From Gemmatimonadaceae bacterium (lineage in GTDB: Bacteria; Gemmatimonadota; Gemmatimonadetes; Gemmatimonadales; Gemmatimonadaceae): a stretch of DNA of 64,000 bases. The translations under genes were made by a program, and so were the position numbers. Where the stretch lies: assembly GCA_020851035.1 (NCBI GenBank), contig JADZDM010000025.1:1-64000 (forward strand). Direction: 5' to 3'. Position 1 is the first letter of the stretch. The number at the start of each line of letters is the position of its first letter. This document shows positions 1 through 7,954 of the stretch, piece by piece. The notes under the pieces were generated by a model. That model was not told the origin of the DNA and searched no databases. It saw only the letters and a list, made by a program, of their open reading frames with translations.

Positions 1-21
1 CGGATCCGGGAACTGCCATGA
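1..21 (+). CDS. 3' end of an upstream CDS, probably a DUF1080 paralogue
   Basis: The first 21 bases read as RIRELP followed by TGA. The next gene ends in RIQELP followed by TGA, and in both cases the stop overlaps the following ATG as ATGA inside the string GGAACTGCCATGAC. The matching C-terminus and junction suggest the gene just outside the window is a tandem paralogue of the DUF1080 protein that follows. Only six residues are visible, so this rests on that short match. Confidence 0.55.
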   Translation, partial: RIRELP

Positions 22-770
22 CTCGACACACTCATCGCGGGGCGGCTCTGATGCTCACGACGCAACGGCATGTGATCACCGCGCTGCTGGCCGGCGCTTC
101 GCTCGCCGCATGCGCCCCGAAGCCCGCTGACGACATGTCACTGGAGAAGCCGAACGCGGAGAAGGTGGTCATCGCCTCGTTCACGCCCTTGCTCGACTCC
201 ACCGTCAGCCAGTGGCGTGAATACAAGACGCCGTCGGGCCAGAAGGGCTGGACCTTCAAGGACGGCGTGCTGTCGAAGACCGGCAACGCCAGCGACCTGC
301 AGTCCATGCAGCAGTACGCCAACTTCGTGCTCGAGTGGGAGTGGATGCTCGAGCCGGGCGGCAACGCCGGCGTGTTCTACCGCGTGACGGAGGAATACAA
401 CAAGCCGTACTGGAGCGGCCCGGAGTACCAGCTGCTCGATGATGCGAAGCACCCCGACGGCAAGGACTCGACGCGCACGGCCGCGTCGGCGTATGCGATC
501 TACGCGCCGAGCGCGAAGGTGTCGAAGCCGGGCGGCGAGTGGAACACGTCGCGGCTGGTCGTCACCGGCACCCACGTCGAGCACTGGCTCAACGGCACCA
601 AGGTCGTGGACTACGAGTTGAAGGGCGCTGATTGGAGCGCCAAGGTGAAGGCCAGCAAGTTCAACGAGTACCCCAACTATGGCCTCGCCAGCCGCGGGTA
701 CATCTCCATCCAGGGCGACCACGAAGGCCAGCTCAGCATCCGCGGGATGCGCATCCAGGAACTGCCATGA
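18..770 (+). CDS. DUF1080 (3-keto-disaccharide hydrolase-like) lipoprotein
   Basis: The protein has 250 residues. A hydrophobic stretch ends in LAGASLAAC, a lipobox, so it is probably a lipoprotein exported to the cell envelope. The rest matches the DUF1080 fold, a concanavalin-like jelly roll, with family features such as GNAGVFYRV and GPEYQLLDD and a C-terminal IQGDHEGQLSIRGMRI strand. Related proteins act on or bind 3-keto sugars, but the substrate cannot be read here. The start at 18 forms an ATGA overlap with the previous stop. A start at 51 (MLTTQRHV) would give a tidier signal peptide. The 3' end overlaps the transporter gene by ATGA, so the two are probably translationally coupled. 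Confidence 0.85.
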   Translation: MTRHTHRGAALMLTTQRHVITALLAGASLAACAPKPADDMSLEKPNAEKVVIASFTPLLDSTVSQWREYKTPSGQKGWTFKDGVLSKTGNASDLQSMQQYANFVLEWEWMLEPGGNAGVFYRVTEEYNKPYWSGPEYQLLDDAKHPDGKDSTRTAASAYAIYAPSAKVSKPGGEWNTSRLVVTGTHVEHWLNGTKVVDYELKGADWSAKVKASKFNEYPNYGLASRGYISIQGDHEGQLSIRGMRIQELP

Positions 771-2053
771 CGACTGCCGCCTCGGGCTCCGGCTCGATCC
801 GACTCCGCCTCTCCGCGATGATGTTCATCCAGTACTTCATCTACGGCTCGTGGCTCGTGACGCTTGGCACGTTCCTTGGCAATGCGCTGCAGGCCAGCGG
901 CGGCGACATCGGCACGGCGTACTCGCTGCCGGCCATCGCCGCGATCCTCTCACCGTTCCTGGTGGGCATGATCGCCGACCGCTTCTTCTCCACCGAGAAG
1001 GTGCTCGCCTTCCTGCACGTGGCCGGCGCCGCGGTGCTGTACTTCGCCGCCACCCAGTCCACCTTCGCGACCTTCTGGCCGCTGTTCCTGGTCTACGTGC
1101 TCTGCTACATGCCGACGCTGGCGCTGACCAACGCGCTCGCGTTCGACCACATGTCCGATCCCGCGGCGGAGTTCCCGCGCATCCGCGTGCTCGGCACCAT
1201 CGGCTTCATCGCCGCCGGCTGGGCCATCGGCTTCCTGCCCGAGCAGGCGGTGGCCGGCGAGGCCGCGATGGTGAGCGCCGAGAAGACCGCGCTGCCGCTG
1301 CTGCTCGGCGCCGGCGCCTCGCTGGTGATGGGCCTGTTCTGCCTCACGCTGCCCCACACCCCGCCGCACAACGCCGGCAAGAAGCTGTCGGTGCGCGACA
1401 TCCTCGGGCTCGATGCGCTGGCCCTCATGAAAGACCGCTCGTTCGCCGTGTTCGTGCTCGGCTCCTTCCTGCTCTGCATCCCGCTGCAGTTCTACTACGC
1501 CTTCGCGAACCCCTTCCTGAACGAGATCGGCGTCCAGAACGCGGCCGCGAAGATGACCATCGGCCAGATGTCGGAGATCGGCTTCATGCTGCTGATGCCG
1601 TTCTTCTTCGCCCGGCTCGGCATCAAGAAGCTGCTGCTGATCGGCATGGCGACGTGGACGTTCCGTTACCTGCTGTTCGCGTACGGCAACGCCGGCAGCG
1701 GCATGTGGATGCTGTACCTGGCGCTGCTCGTGCACGGCGTCTGCTACGACTTCTTCTTCGTCACCGGGCAGATCTACGTGGACCAGCAGGCCGACATCAG
1801 CATCCGCGCCGCGGCGCAGGGCTTCATCGCCCTCGTCACGCTCGGCGCCGGCCAGTTGATCGGATCGAAGCTCTCGGGCATGGTGGTGGACGCCAACGTG
1901 ATCGCCGCCACCACCGCCGGCGGCGCCGTGACCCACGACTGGACGAAGATCTGGTTCGTGCCGGCCATCGGCGCGCTGGGCGTGCTGCTGATCTTCGCCG
2001 CGCTGTTCAAGGTGAAGGCCGCGCCGGGTGCGCCCATGCCCGCCCACGCCTGA
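767..2053 (+). CDS. MFS transporter, nucleoside:H+ symporter (NupG-like) family
   Basis: A protein of 428 residues with about 12 hydrophobic segments, hence an inner-membrane transporter. The N-terminal MFIQYFIYGSWLVTLGTFL matches the opening helix of the NupG nucleoside:proton symporter family, and GMIADRFFSTEKVL is the typical loop 2-3 motif. In several phyla NupG-like proteins are encoded beside DUF1080 and sugar oxidoreductase genes, so a sugar or modified-sugar substrate is as likely as a nucleoside. The start is the ATG in the ATGA overlap with the DUF1080 stop. A longer in-frame extension upstream would lie entirely within the DUF1080 gene. Hairpins follow the gene. Confidence 0.85.
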   Translation: MTTAASGSGSIRLRLSAMMFIQYFIYGSWLVTLGTFLGNALQASGGDIGTAYSLPAIAAILSPFLVGMIADRFFSTEKVLAFLHVAGAAVLYFAATQSTFATFWPLFLVYVLCYMPTLALTNALAFDHMSDPAAEFPRIRVLGTIGFIAAGWAIGFLPEQAVAGEAAMVSAEKTALPLLLGAGASLVMGLFCLTLPHTPPHNAGKKLSVRDILGLDALALMKDRSFAVFVLGSFLLCIPLQFYYAFANPFLNEIGVQNAAAKMTIGQMSEIGFMLLMPFFFARLGIKKLLLIGMATWTFRYLLFAYGNAGSGMWMLYLALLVHGVCYDFFFVTGQIYVDQQADISIRAAAQGFIALVTLGAGQLIGSKLSGMVVDANVIAATTAGGAVTHDWTKIWFVPAIGALGVLLIFAALFKVKAAPGAPMPAHA

Positions 2054-2064
2054 CGGTCCCCGGC

Positions 2065-2090
2065 CCCGGCAGGCTCGCGCGCCTGCCGGG
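2065..2090 (+). terminator. GC-rich hairpin after the transporter gene
   Basis: CCCGGCAGG pairs with CCTGCCGGG around an 8-nt loop, starting 12 nt after the stop. A second hairpin (CGTGGG/CCCACG, about 2094-2113) follows directly. There is no T tract, so this may protect or attenuate rather than terminate by itself. Confidence 0.5.
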
Positions 2091-2147
2091 ATCCGTGGGG
2101 GCGTGAACCCACGCGGCCGGCCATGAGTCCCCGGTGAAGGTCCACGG

Positions 2148-2177
2148 CGCGCCGTCGTTACACCGACGGCGCGTTTT
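2148..2177 (+). terminator. Intrinsic terminator of the DUF1080-NupG operon
   Basis: A perfect 10-bp stem (CGCGCCGTCG / CGACGGCGCG) with a 6-nt loop is followed by TTTTGTG. It lies between the transporter and the NRPS-like gene. It also argues against a start at 2180 for that next gene, because that GTG falls immediately after the terminator. Confidence 0.8.
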
Positions 2178-2260
2178 GTGTGTCGGTTCTCCATGAGTAC
2201 GCCATTTTCCCCTCCGGCCGGGATCGGTACGGAAGCCGATGGCGCACCAGGGAGAACCGC

Positions 2261-5008
2261 ATGGCAGGGATCGGACGGCAGGTCGATGCGCAGGTCCCTG
2301 GCACGTCCGGGAGCGATGACACAACGCAGGGCACCGCCGTGGCGGTACCCCCCGCCGGTGCGCCGTTGCTGCATCACTTGATCGAGGCGCAGGTCGCACG
2401 CACTCCTGCTGCTCCGGCCGTCGAGATGGCGGGAAGGACGTTGACGTACGCAGCGCTCGACGCCTGCGCGAATCGCCTCGCCCGCCTGCTCGTGGACGGC
2501 GGCGTCGGGCCCGACGGCGTCGTCGCGGTCTGCATGGAGCGGTCACTCGAGTTGCCGGTGGTGCTGCTCGCCATCCACAAGGCCGGCGGCGCGTTCCTGC
2601 CCATCGATCCGGAGCTCCCGCGCGATCGTGTGCGCTTCAAGCTCGAGGACAGCGCCTGCCGGATCCTGCTCGTGCACGGGCAGCTCATCGCCCGTGCCCG
2701 CGACGTCGCGGAGGGCATGCCGGTGCGGTGTCTGGCCGTCGATGCCAGCGCGGCCGTCGCACCCGATGACGCGTCGCACGTGCCCGCATCACCACCTGCG
2801 ACCGCCGGCCCGTCGCACCTGGCGTACGTGATGTACACCTCGGGCTCCACCGGGCGGCCGAAGGGTGTGCTGGTGCCGCATCGCGCCGTGGCCAACCATG
2901 CGGCGTGGTTCGCCGGCGCACTCGACATCACGCCTGCCGACCGCATGCTCCAGTACGCGTCGATCAGCTTCGACGCCGCCATCGCGGAGCTGTTCGCGCC
3001 GCTGGTGGCCGGTGCGACGGTCGTGCTGGCCGAGCCGGGGGCGCAACGCGACCTGACGTCGATGCCGGCGCTGTTCCGGCGCGAGCGCATCACGCTGGTC
3101 CAGGTCGTGCCCTCCGCGCTGCAGGTGATCGCGGCTGCGCCTGGCTTTTCCGACTGCCGGCAGTTGCGGTACCTCGTCAGCGGAGGCGAGGCGCTCGACG
3201 GGGCGCTGGCGGCCCGGTGCCGGCGCGAGTTGCCGCAGTTGCGGATCGGGAATTTCTACGGCCCGACGGAGGCCGCCGTCGATGCGACATGGCACGAGAT
3301 CACGGGCGTGATCGACGAGGCGCGTCCGGTGCCGATCGGCCGTCCGATCGCCAACGTGTCGTGCCACATCCTCGATGGCCTGGGCCGCCCCGTTCTCCCT
3401 GGCGCCGAGGGAGAGCTGTACATCGGCGGCGCCGGCGTCGCTCGCGGTTACCTCAACCTGCCGGAACGGACGGCGGCGCGCTTCGTCGCCGATCCGGATG
3501 CTCCCGATGCGCTGATGTACCGGACCGGTGACATGGTGCGCCGCCGGCCCGATGGCGTGATCGAGTACCTCGGTCGCAGCGACGCGCAGGTGAAGCTGCG
3601 CGGGTACCGCATCGAGCTCGGCGAGGTGGAGGCGCCGCTGCTGGCCGATCCCCGCGTGCGGCAGGCCGTGGTTGTGCTGCGCGAGGACACGCCGGGCGAA
3701 CCGGCGCTCGTCGCCTACGTCGTGCCGACGGAGCCTGGCGGTGTCTGCCCCCGGGTGCTCCGTGAGCGGCTGCGCGAGCGGCTTCCGGTCTGGATGGTGC
3801 CGTCGTCGATCTGTGTGCTGGAGGCGTTGCCGCTCACCATCAACGGCAAGGTGGATCGGGCCGCGCTGCCGGCGCCGGCGATCGAGGACGACGGTGATCC
3901 CGGCGCCGCTGCACCACCGCTCGACGACCCGATCGAGCGCAGCCTGCAGGCGATCTGGGAGTCCACACTCGGCGTCCGCCCGATCGGCCCCGATGACGAC
4001 TTCTTCGCACTCGGTGGCCACTCCATCAAGGCGCTCCGGCTGCTCGCCGCCGTCGAGGCGGCGCACGGCGTGTCGCTGCGCGCCTCGGCGTTCTTCACCG
4101 CACCCACGATCCGCCAGCAGGCGGCACGCCTCCGGGCGCCGGCCACCGGGACGGCGTCGACCGTGATCGCCGTGCAGCCGCGCGGAGAGGCCATGCCGGT
4201 CTTCTTCGCCCCCGGTGGCGGTGGCGAGCTGCTGGTGCTCGACGCGCTGGCGCGCGCCCTCGGCCCGGGGCAGCCCCTGCACGTGCTGGACCTCTACGCG
4301 TTCGGGGCGGAGCAGCCCGGTGCCGGCGTTGGTGGCCGGGTGCCGCGGACGCTGCACGAGATCGCGGCGCGCATCGTCGCCGACATGCGCGTGGTGCAGC
4401 CGCATGGGCCCTATCGGCTCGCCGGCTATTCGCTGGGCGGGAACGTCGTGTACGAGATGGCGCAGCAGCTCGTTGCCGCCGGTGAGTGCGTGTCGGAACT
4501 GGCGCTCCTCGATTGTGATGGACCGGGCTACCCGCTGCTGCAGCCGGCGCCGGTGCGCGCCTGGAGACACCTGCGGCACGCGCTCTCGCTGGGCGCAGCG
4601 GGCATGCCGGCCTATCTCGGCATGCGCGTGTGGAACGTGGCGCGGGGCGCCGTCGGTGCGGGACGGGCGGAGCGGGCCCTGTACCTGGATGAGGACCCCG
4701 ACGGCGAGGTGCCGCTGCACGCGGTCCAGGCTGTCGAGCGGGCCCTCGCGCCGGTGGTCGAGGCGTGGCTGCGCTACGAACCGCGGCCGTACGCCGGACG
4801 GGTGCTGCTCATCCGCGCCGCGATCCGGCGTCGCCTCGTCGGCGTGATCGACACCGACCGGCTGCTTGGCTGGGGGCCGTTGCTCTGCGGCCCGGTGCGT
4901 GTCGCGGAACTGCCGTGCGACCATTTCGCGATGCTCCGGGCCGAGCACGCCGTTCGCCTGGCGGGCATTCTCGGCGCCTCCGCTTGCGCGGCGGCACCCG
5001 GCCGGTGA
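2261..5008 (+). CDS. Stand-alone NRPS-like protein, A-T-TE (adenylation, carrier, thioesterase)
   Basis: A protein of 915 residues with three domains and no condensation domain. The adenylation domain (about 40-530) shows YTSGSTGRPKG near 191, FYGPTE near 332 and NGKVDR near 527. The Asp in SFDAAIAEL, which normally holds the amino group of the substrate, is kept, so an amino acid is the likelier substrate than an arylpyruvate. The carrier domain has LGGHSIKAL, with the phosphopantetheine Ser near 587. The type I thioesterase has GYSLGG (Ser near 722) and a His in CDHFAML near 887. ATG 2261 is chosen because AGGGAG lies 7-12 nt upstream; the in-frame GTG at 2180 abuts a terminator. No phosphopantetheinyl transferase or tailoring gene is visible nearby, so the product is unknown. 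Confidence 0.9.
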   Translation: MAGIGRQVDAQVPGTSGSDDTTQGTAVAVPPAGAPLLHHLIEAQVARTPAAPAVEMAGRTLTYAALDACANRLARLLVDGGVGPDGVVAVCMERSLELPVVLLAIHKAGGAFLPIDPELPRDRVRFKLEDSACRILLVHGQLIARARDVAEGMPVRCLAVDASAAVAPDDASHVPASPPATAGPSHLAYVMYTSGSTGRPKGVLVPHRAVANHAAWFAGALDITPADRMLQYASISFDAAIAELFAPLVAGATVVLAEPGAQRDLTSMPALFRRERITLVQVVPSALQVIAAAPGFSDCRQLRYLVSGGEALDGALAARCRRELPQLRIGNFYGPTEAAVDATWHEITGVIDEARPVPIGRPIANVSCHILDGLGRPVLPGAEGELYIGGAGVARGYLNLPERTAARFVADPDAPDALMYRTGDMVRRRPDGVIEYLGRSDAQVKLRGYRIELGEVEAPLLADPRVRQAVVVLREDTPGEPALVAYVVPTEPGGVCPRVLRERLRERLPVWMVPSSICVLEALPLTINGKVDRAALPAPAIEDDGDPGAAAPPLDDPIERSLQAIWESTLGVRPIGPDDDFFALGGHSIKALRLLAAVEAAHGVSLRASAFFTAPTIRQQAARLRAPATGTASTVIAVQPRGEAMPVFFAPGGGGELLVLDALARALGPGQPLHVLDLYAFGAEQPGAGVGGRVPRTLHEIAARIVADMRVVQPHGPYRLAGYSLGGNVVYEMAQQLVAAGECVSELALLDCDGPGYPLLQPAPVRAWRHLRHALSLGAAGMPAYLGMRVWNVARGAVGAGRAERALYLDEDPDGEVPLHAVQAVERALAPVVEAWLRYEPRPYAGRVLLIRAAIRRRLVGVIDTDRLLGWGPLLCGPVRVAELPCDHFAMLRAEHAVRLAGILGASACAAAPGR

Positions 5009-5070
5009 TCGTCGCGCGATGGCGTCCGCGCGACGTGCGCAGCGGGGCTCCCCCATCACCGGTTGCGACC

Positions 5071-6099
5071 ATGGCGCGTCTCGTCCCACTCCTGCTCCTC
5101 ACACTCGGCCCGGTGGCGGCGCTGCGGGCACAGGCGCCGTCGCTGATCGTGCAGCAGTCCGGCTCCACCGCGCTGTTCCAGGCCGTGAGCGTGAGCGCCC
5201 GCGACCCGAAGGTGGCGTGGATCAGCGGCCATCGCGGCTCGTACGCCATCACCACCGATGCCGGTGCCACCTGGCAGGCGCATGTCGTGCCGGGCCGCGA
5301 CAGCCTGCAGTTCCGCGACCTGCACGCCATCGATGCGCGGCGTGCCTGGCTCATGGCCGCCGGCAACGGGGAGAAGTCCGGCATCTTCCAGACGACGGAC
5401 GGCGGGACCACGTGGGCCCCCGTCTTCGTGAACCGCGACACGGCGGCCTTCTACGACTGCATGGCCTTCTGGGATGACCGGCGCGGTTTCGCGTTCAGCG
5501 ATGCGGTGGACGGGCGGATTCCCGTCGTGCGCACCGCCAACGGCCGCACGTGGACGCCGACCACCATCGAGGGCCAGGCGGGTGAGGGCGGATTCGCGGC
5601 CAGCGGCACCTGTGCAGTCACCTCCACGGCCGGTGATGCGTGGATCGCGACCGGCTCGGGCGCCGCGCCGCGCGTGCTGCACAGCGTGGATCAGGGCGGC
5701 AGCTGGACCGCGGCGACCCTGCCGCTTGCCGCGGGCAGCGGGGCGGGGGCCACCGGCGTCGCTTTCCGCGACCGGATGCACGGCCTGGCCGTGGGCGGCG
5801 TGATCGGCGGCACCGGCTCGGGGCCACGCGTCGCCCGCACGGCCGATGGCGGACGGTCCTGGACCGTGGTGGCGGAGCCGTCGTTTGCCGGCGCCATCTA
5901 CGGTGTCGCGTACGCGACGCTGCCATCCGGGTCGGTGGCCGTGGCCGTCGGCCCCGGTGGTGCCGCGTTCACCCGCGACGACGGCCAGACCTGGCAGCCG
6001 CTGGACGGCGAGGCCTACTGGAGCGTCGGATTCGGCCCTGACGGCGCAGGCTGGATGGTTGGCCCGAAAGGCCGCGTCGTCCGGATCGAGTGGCACTGA
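5071..6099 (+). CDS. Secreted BNR/YCF48-type beta-propeller protein
   Basis: The protein has 342 residues. The N-terminus MARLVPLLLLTLGPVAALRAQ is a signal peptide. The body carries repeated BNR/Asp-box motifs such as TTDAGATWQ, TTDGGTTW, SVDQGGSW and TADGGRSW, spaced about 45-60 residues apart, as in YCF48-like or sialidase-fold propellers. Such proteins are common in this kind of genome as exported proteins of unknown substrate. A longer frame upstream overlaps the NRPS-like gene and has no signal, so the start at 5071 is preferred. The gene begins 62 nt after the NRPS-like stop and may be co-transcribed with it. Confidence 0.8.
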   Translation: MARLVPLLLLTLGPVAALRAQAPSLIVQQSGSTALFQAVSVSARDPKVAWISGHRGSYAITTDAGATWQAHVVPGRDSLQFRDLHAIDARRAWLMAAGNGEKSGIFQTTDGGTTWAPVFVNRDTAAFYDCMAFWDDRRGFAFSDAVDGRIPVVRTANGRTWTPTTIEGQAGEGGFAASGTCAVTSTAGDAWIATGSGAAPRVLHSVDQGGSWTAATLPLAAGSGAGATGVAFRDRMHGLAVGGVIGGTGSGPRVARTADGGRSWTVVAEPSFAGAIYGVAYATLPSGSVAVAVGPGGAAFTRDDGQTWQPLDGEAYWSVGFGPDGAGWMVGPKGRVVRIEWH

Positions 6100-6116
6100 C
6101 ACCGGTCGAACCGGTG
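6100..6116. terminator. Short hairpin between convergent genes
   Basis: CACCGGT and ACCGGTG form a 7-bp stem around CGA directly after the propeller stop. The next gene converges on it (stop at 6140). There is no T tract, so the terminator role is a suggestion. Confidence 0.4.
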
Positions 6117-6139
6117 GATCCCGGAATCGACGCCCGCGC

Positions 6140-6307
6140 TCAGGACTCGAGCCGCTCCGCCAGCTTGTAGCCGGCGTACATGCCAAGCCCGGTGCCGACC
6201 ATGCCCAGCATGAACCCGGTCATCATGCCGGCCTTCGAGCCGGCCCAGCCGAGGATGCTGCTGACCACCACACTGCCGACGAGGGCGAGAAGTTTCCGCA
6301 GGCTCAT
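6140..6307 (-). CDS. Small glycine-rich membrane protein
   Basis: A protein of 55 residues starting MSLRKLLALVGSVVVSS. Two hydrophobic segments contain Gly-x-x-x-Gly spacing (GWAGSKAGMMTGFMLGMVG), which suggests a small inner-membrane protein of glycine-zipper type. It ends in AERLES. The function is unknown. An alternative start 33 nt upstream adds MTCHAPARPPH, which lacks hydrophobic character. Confidence 0.6.
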   Translation of the reverse strand: MSLRKLLALVGSVVVSSILGWAGSKAGMMTGFMLGMVGTGLGMYAGYKLAERLES

Positions 6308-6477
6308 GTGTGGTGGACGTGCAGGGGCGTGGCAGGTCACCGTCGGGAGGGTGCGATGGCAACCCGGCGGGCGCGCACCGGGTCAGACGCCAGGCCGGCG
6401 GCAGGAGCGGGGCGGTGCGAAACCGCCACTCGCCGGTGCGCGTACCTGCACACATCCATAGCCTTCCCGGAGCCGCC

Positions 6478-7278
6478 ATGCGTCACCATCTCGCCGCCCT
6501 CGTCATCAGTCTTGCCGCCCCGCTCGGCGCGCTCGCCGCGCAGTCCGACGATGGTACCACCTTCCGCTGGTCGGGTGCCGTCGCACCCGGGCACACCATC
6601 CGCCTGCACAACATGAACGGCGACATCCGCGTGGAGCGCGGCGACGGCAGCCAGGTGGAGGTGGTCGCCGAGCGTCGCGTGAACCGGGGCAATGGCCGCG
6701 TGGTGCATTTCGAGGCGCGTGCACGGGGTGACGGTGATGCGGTGGTCTGCGCGCTCTGGGGTGACGACCAGCGCTGCACGGACGACGGCGTGCGCGGCAG
6801 CTACCGGTCCGGCAGCTGGCGCGGTGGCGACCAGGTGAGTGTCACCATGCGCGTCCGCGTGCCCGACGGCGTGAAGGCGTACGCCCGGAACACCAACGGA
6901 GACGTCGTGCTCGAGGGCCTGACGGCGGAGGTGGATGCCGCCACCACCAACGGCAACGTGAACGTGCGGACCAGCGGCACCATCGTGAATGCCCGCACCA
7001 CCAACGGCAGTGTGGTGGCGCGCCTTGGTCGCGTGGAAGGCACGGCGCCGATGCACTTCGCGTCCACGAACGGCTCCGTCACCGTGTATGCACCGGTCAC
7101 GCTGTCGGCCGAGCTGGAGATGTCCACCACCAACGGCGGTGTCAGCACGGAGCTCCCGGTGCTCGTGAGCGGTCGCGTGGCGCGCAACTCGCTCCGCGCC
7201 ACGATCGGGCAGGGGGGGCGGCAGCTCACGCTGCGCTCCACCAACGGCGACGTCGCGCTCCGACGCAACGGCATCTGA
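6478..7278 (+). CDS. Exported DUF4097 beta-strand repeat protein
   Basis: A protein of 266 residues with a signal peptide (MRHHLAALVISLAAPLGALAAQ). The mature part consists of repeated short strands with a recurring (T/S)TNG motif, as in ARNTNGDVVLEG, ATTNGNVNVRT, STNGSVTVY and STNGDVALRR. This is the DUF4097 family, predicted to form a beta-helix-like adhesin or envelope protein. The start is the first ATG with a signal sequence; the frame extends upstream without coding character. The next gene's GTG start follows the stop directly. Confidence 0.8.
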   Translation: MRHHLAALVISLAAPLGALAAQSDDGTTFRWSGAVAPGHTIRLHNMNGDIRVERGDGSQVEVVAERRVNRGNGRVVHFEARARGDGDAVVCALWGDDQRCTDDGVRGSYRSGSWRGGDQVSVTMRVRVPDGVKAYARNTNGDVVLEGLTAEVDAATTNGNVNVRTSGTIVNARTTNGSVVARLGRVEGTAPMHFASTNGSVTVYAPVTLSAELEMSTTNGGVSTELPVLVSGRVARNSLRATIGQGGRQLTLRSTNGDVALRRNGI

Positions 7279-7926
7279 GTGGCACCACGCGCGCCGCAAC
7301 GGGCGGGTTCCCGCGCCGGTGTGACGCCGGCGGCGCGCATCCGCGGCAGTGCCGTGCCGCCGCTGGAGCCACGCGACACGGCGGCACCGTTGCGTGCCGT
7401 GCTGGTGGGTGAGGCTCCCGGTCCGCGGGGTGCCGACCAGTCGGGCATTCCGTTCTTCGGCGATCGCGCCGGCCGTCCGCTGTACGCCGCCCTCGAGGCG
7501 GCCGGGGTGCTCACGTGGGACGGCGATCCGCAGGGCGTGCGCTGGGACGGTGCCGCACTGGCGGCGGCCGGTGTCACGCCGGTCGTCTCGGGGGTGCTGC
7601 TCACGAACGCCTTCGATCGCTGTCCCACCGACGACGGCGAGCACTTCCGCGCGCCGTCGCGGGCCGAGCGCGAGAGTGTCGAGAATCTGGCGCGGCTGCG
7701 GCACGACATCGAGCGTGCGATGGCCCGGGGGGCCGATCGCGTCTGCTGCCTGGGCAAGGTCGCCACCGCCGTGGTCGAACTGCTGGCGCTGCCGGTTGCC
7801 GTGCATGCGGTGCCGCACCCCAGCGCACAGGGGCTGCTCACCTCGGCCCCCGATCGCGGCAAGGGTGCGCGGATGGCCGACCTCGAGGCGGCGTGGCAGC
7901 GGAACCTGGTGGCACTGCTGGCCTGA
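7279..7926 (+). CDS. Uracil-DNA glycosylase superfamily protein
   Basis: A protein of 215 residues starting at GTG, abutting the previous stop. It has the superfamily motif 1 (VGEAPGPRGADQSGIPFFG) near residue 39 and a late HPSAQG that fits the leucine-loop motif. The expected role is excision of uracil or another damaged base from DNA. The clustered cysteines that hold the iron-sulfur cluster of family 4 enzymes are not seen, so the subfamily is uncertain and a substrate other than uracil is possible. Confidence 0.7.
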   Translation: MAPRAPQRAGSRAGVTPAARIRGSAVPPLEPRDTAAPLRAVLVGEAPGPRGADQSGIPFFGDRAGRPLYAALEAAGVLTWDGDPQGVRWDGAALAAAGVTPVVSGVLLTNAFDRCPTDDGEHFRAPSRAERESVENLARLRHDIERAMARGADRVCCLGKVATAVVELLALPVAVHAVPHPSAQGLLTSAPDRGKGARMADLEAAWQRNLVALLA

Positions 7927-7954
7927 CCGGACCGGCGCGCCCGGTGCCCGCGGC

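Noticed and set aside
2180-2260. GTG 2180 as start of the NRPS-like gene
   Set aside because: It lies directly after an intrinsic terminator, and the added residues are not domain-like; ATG 2261 has a good ribosome binding site.
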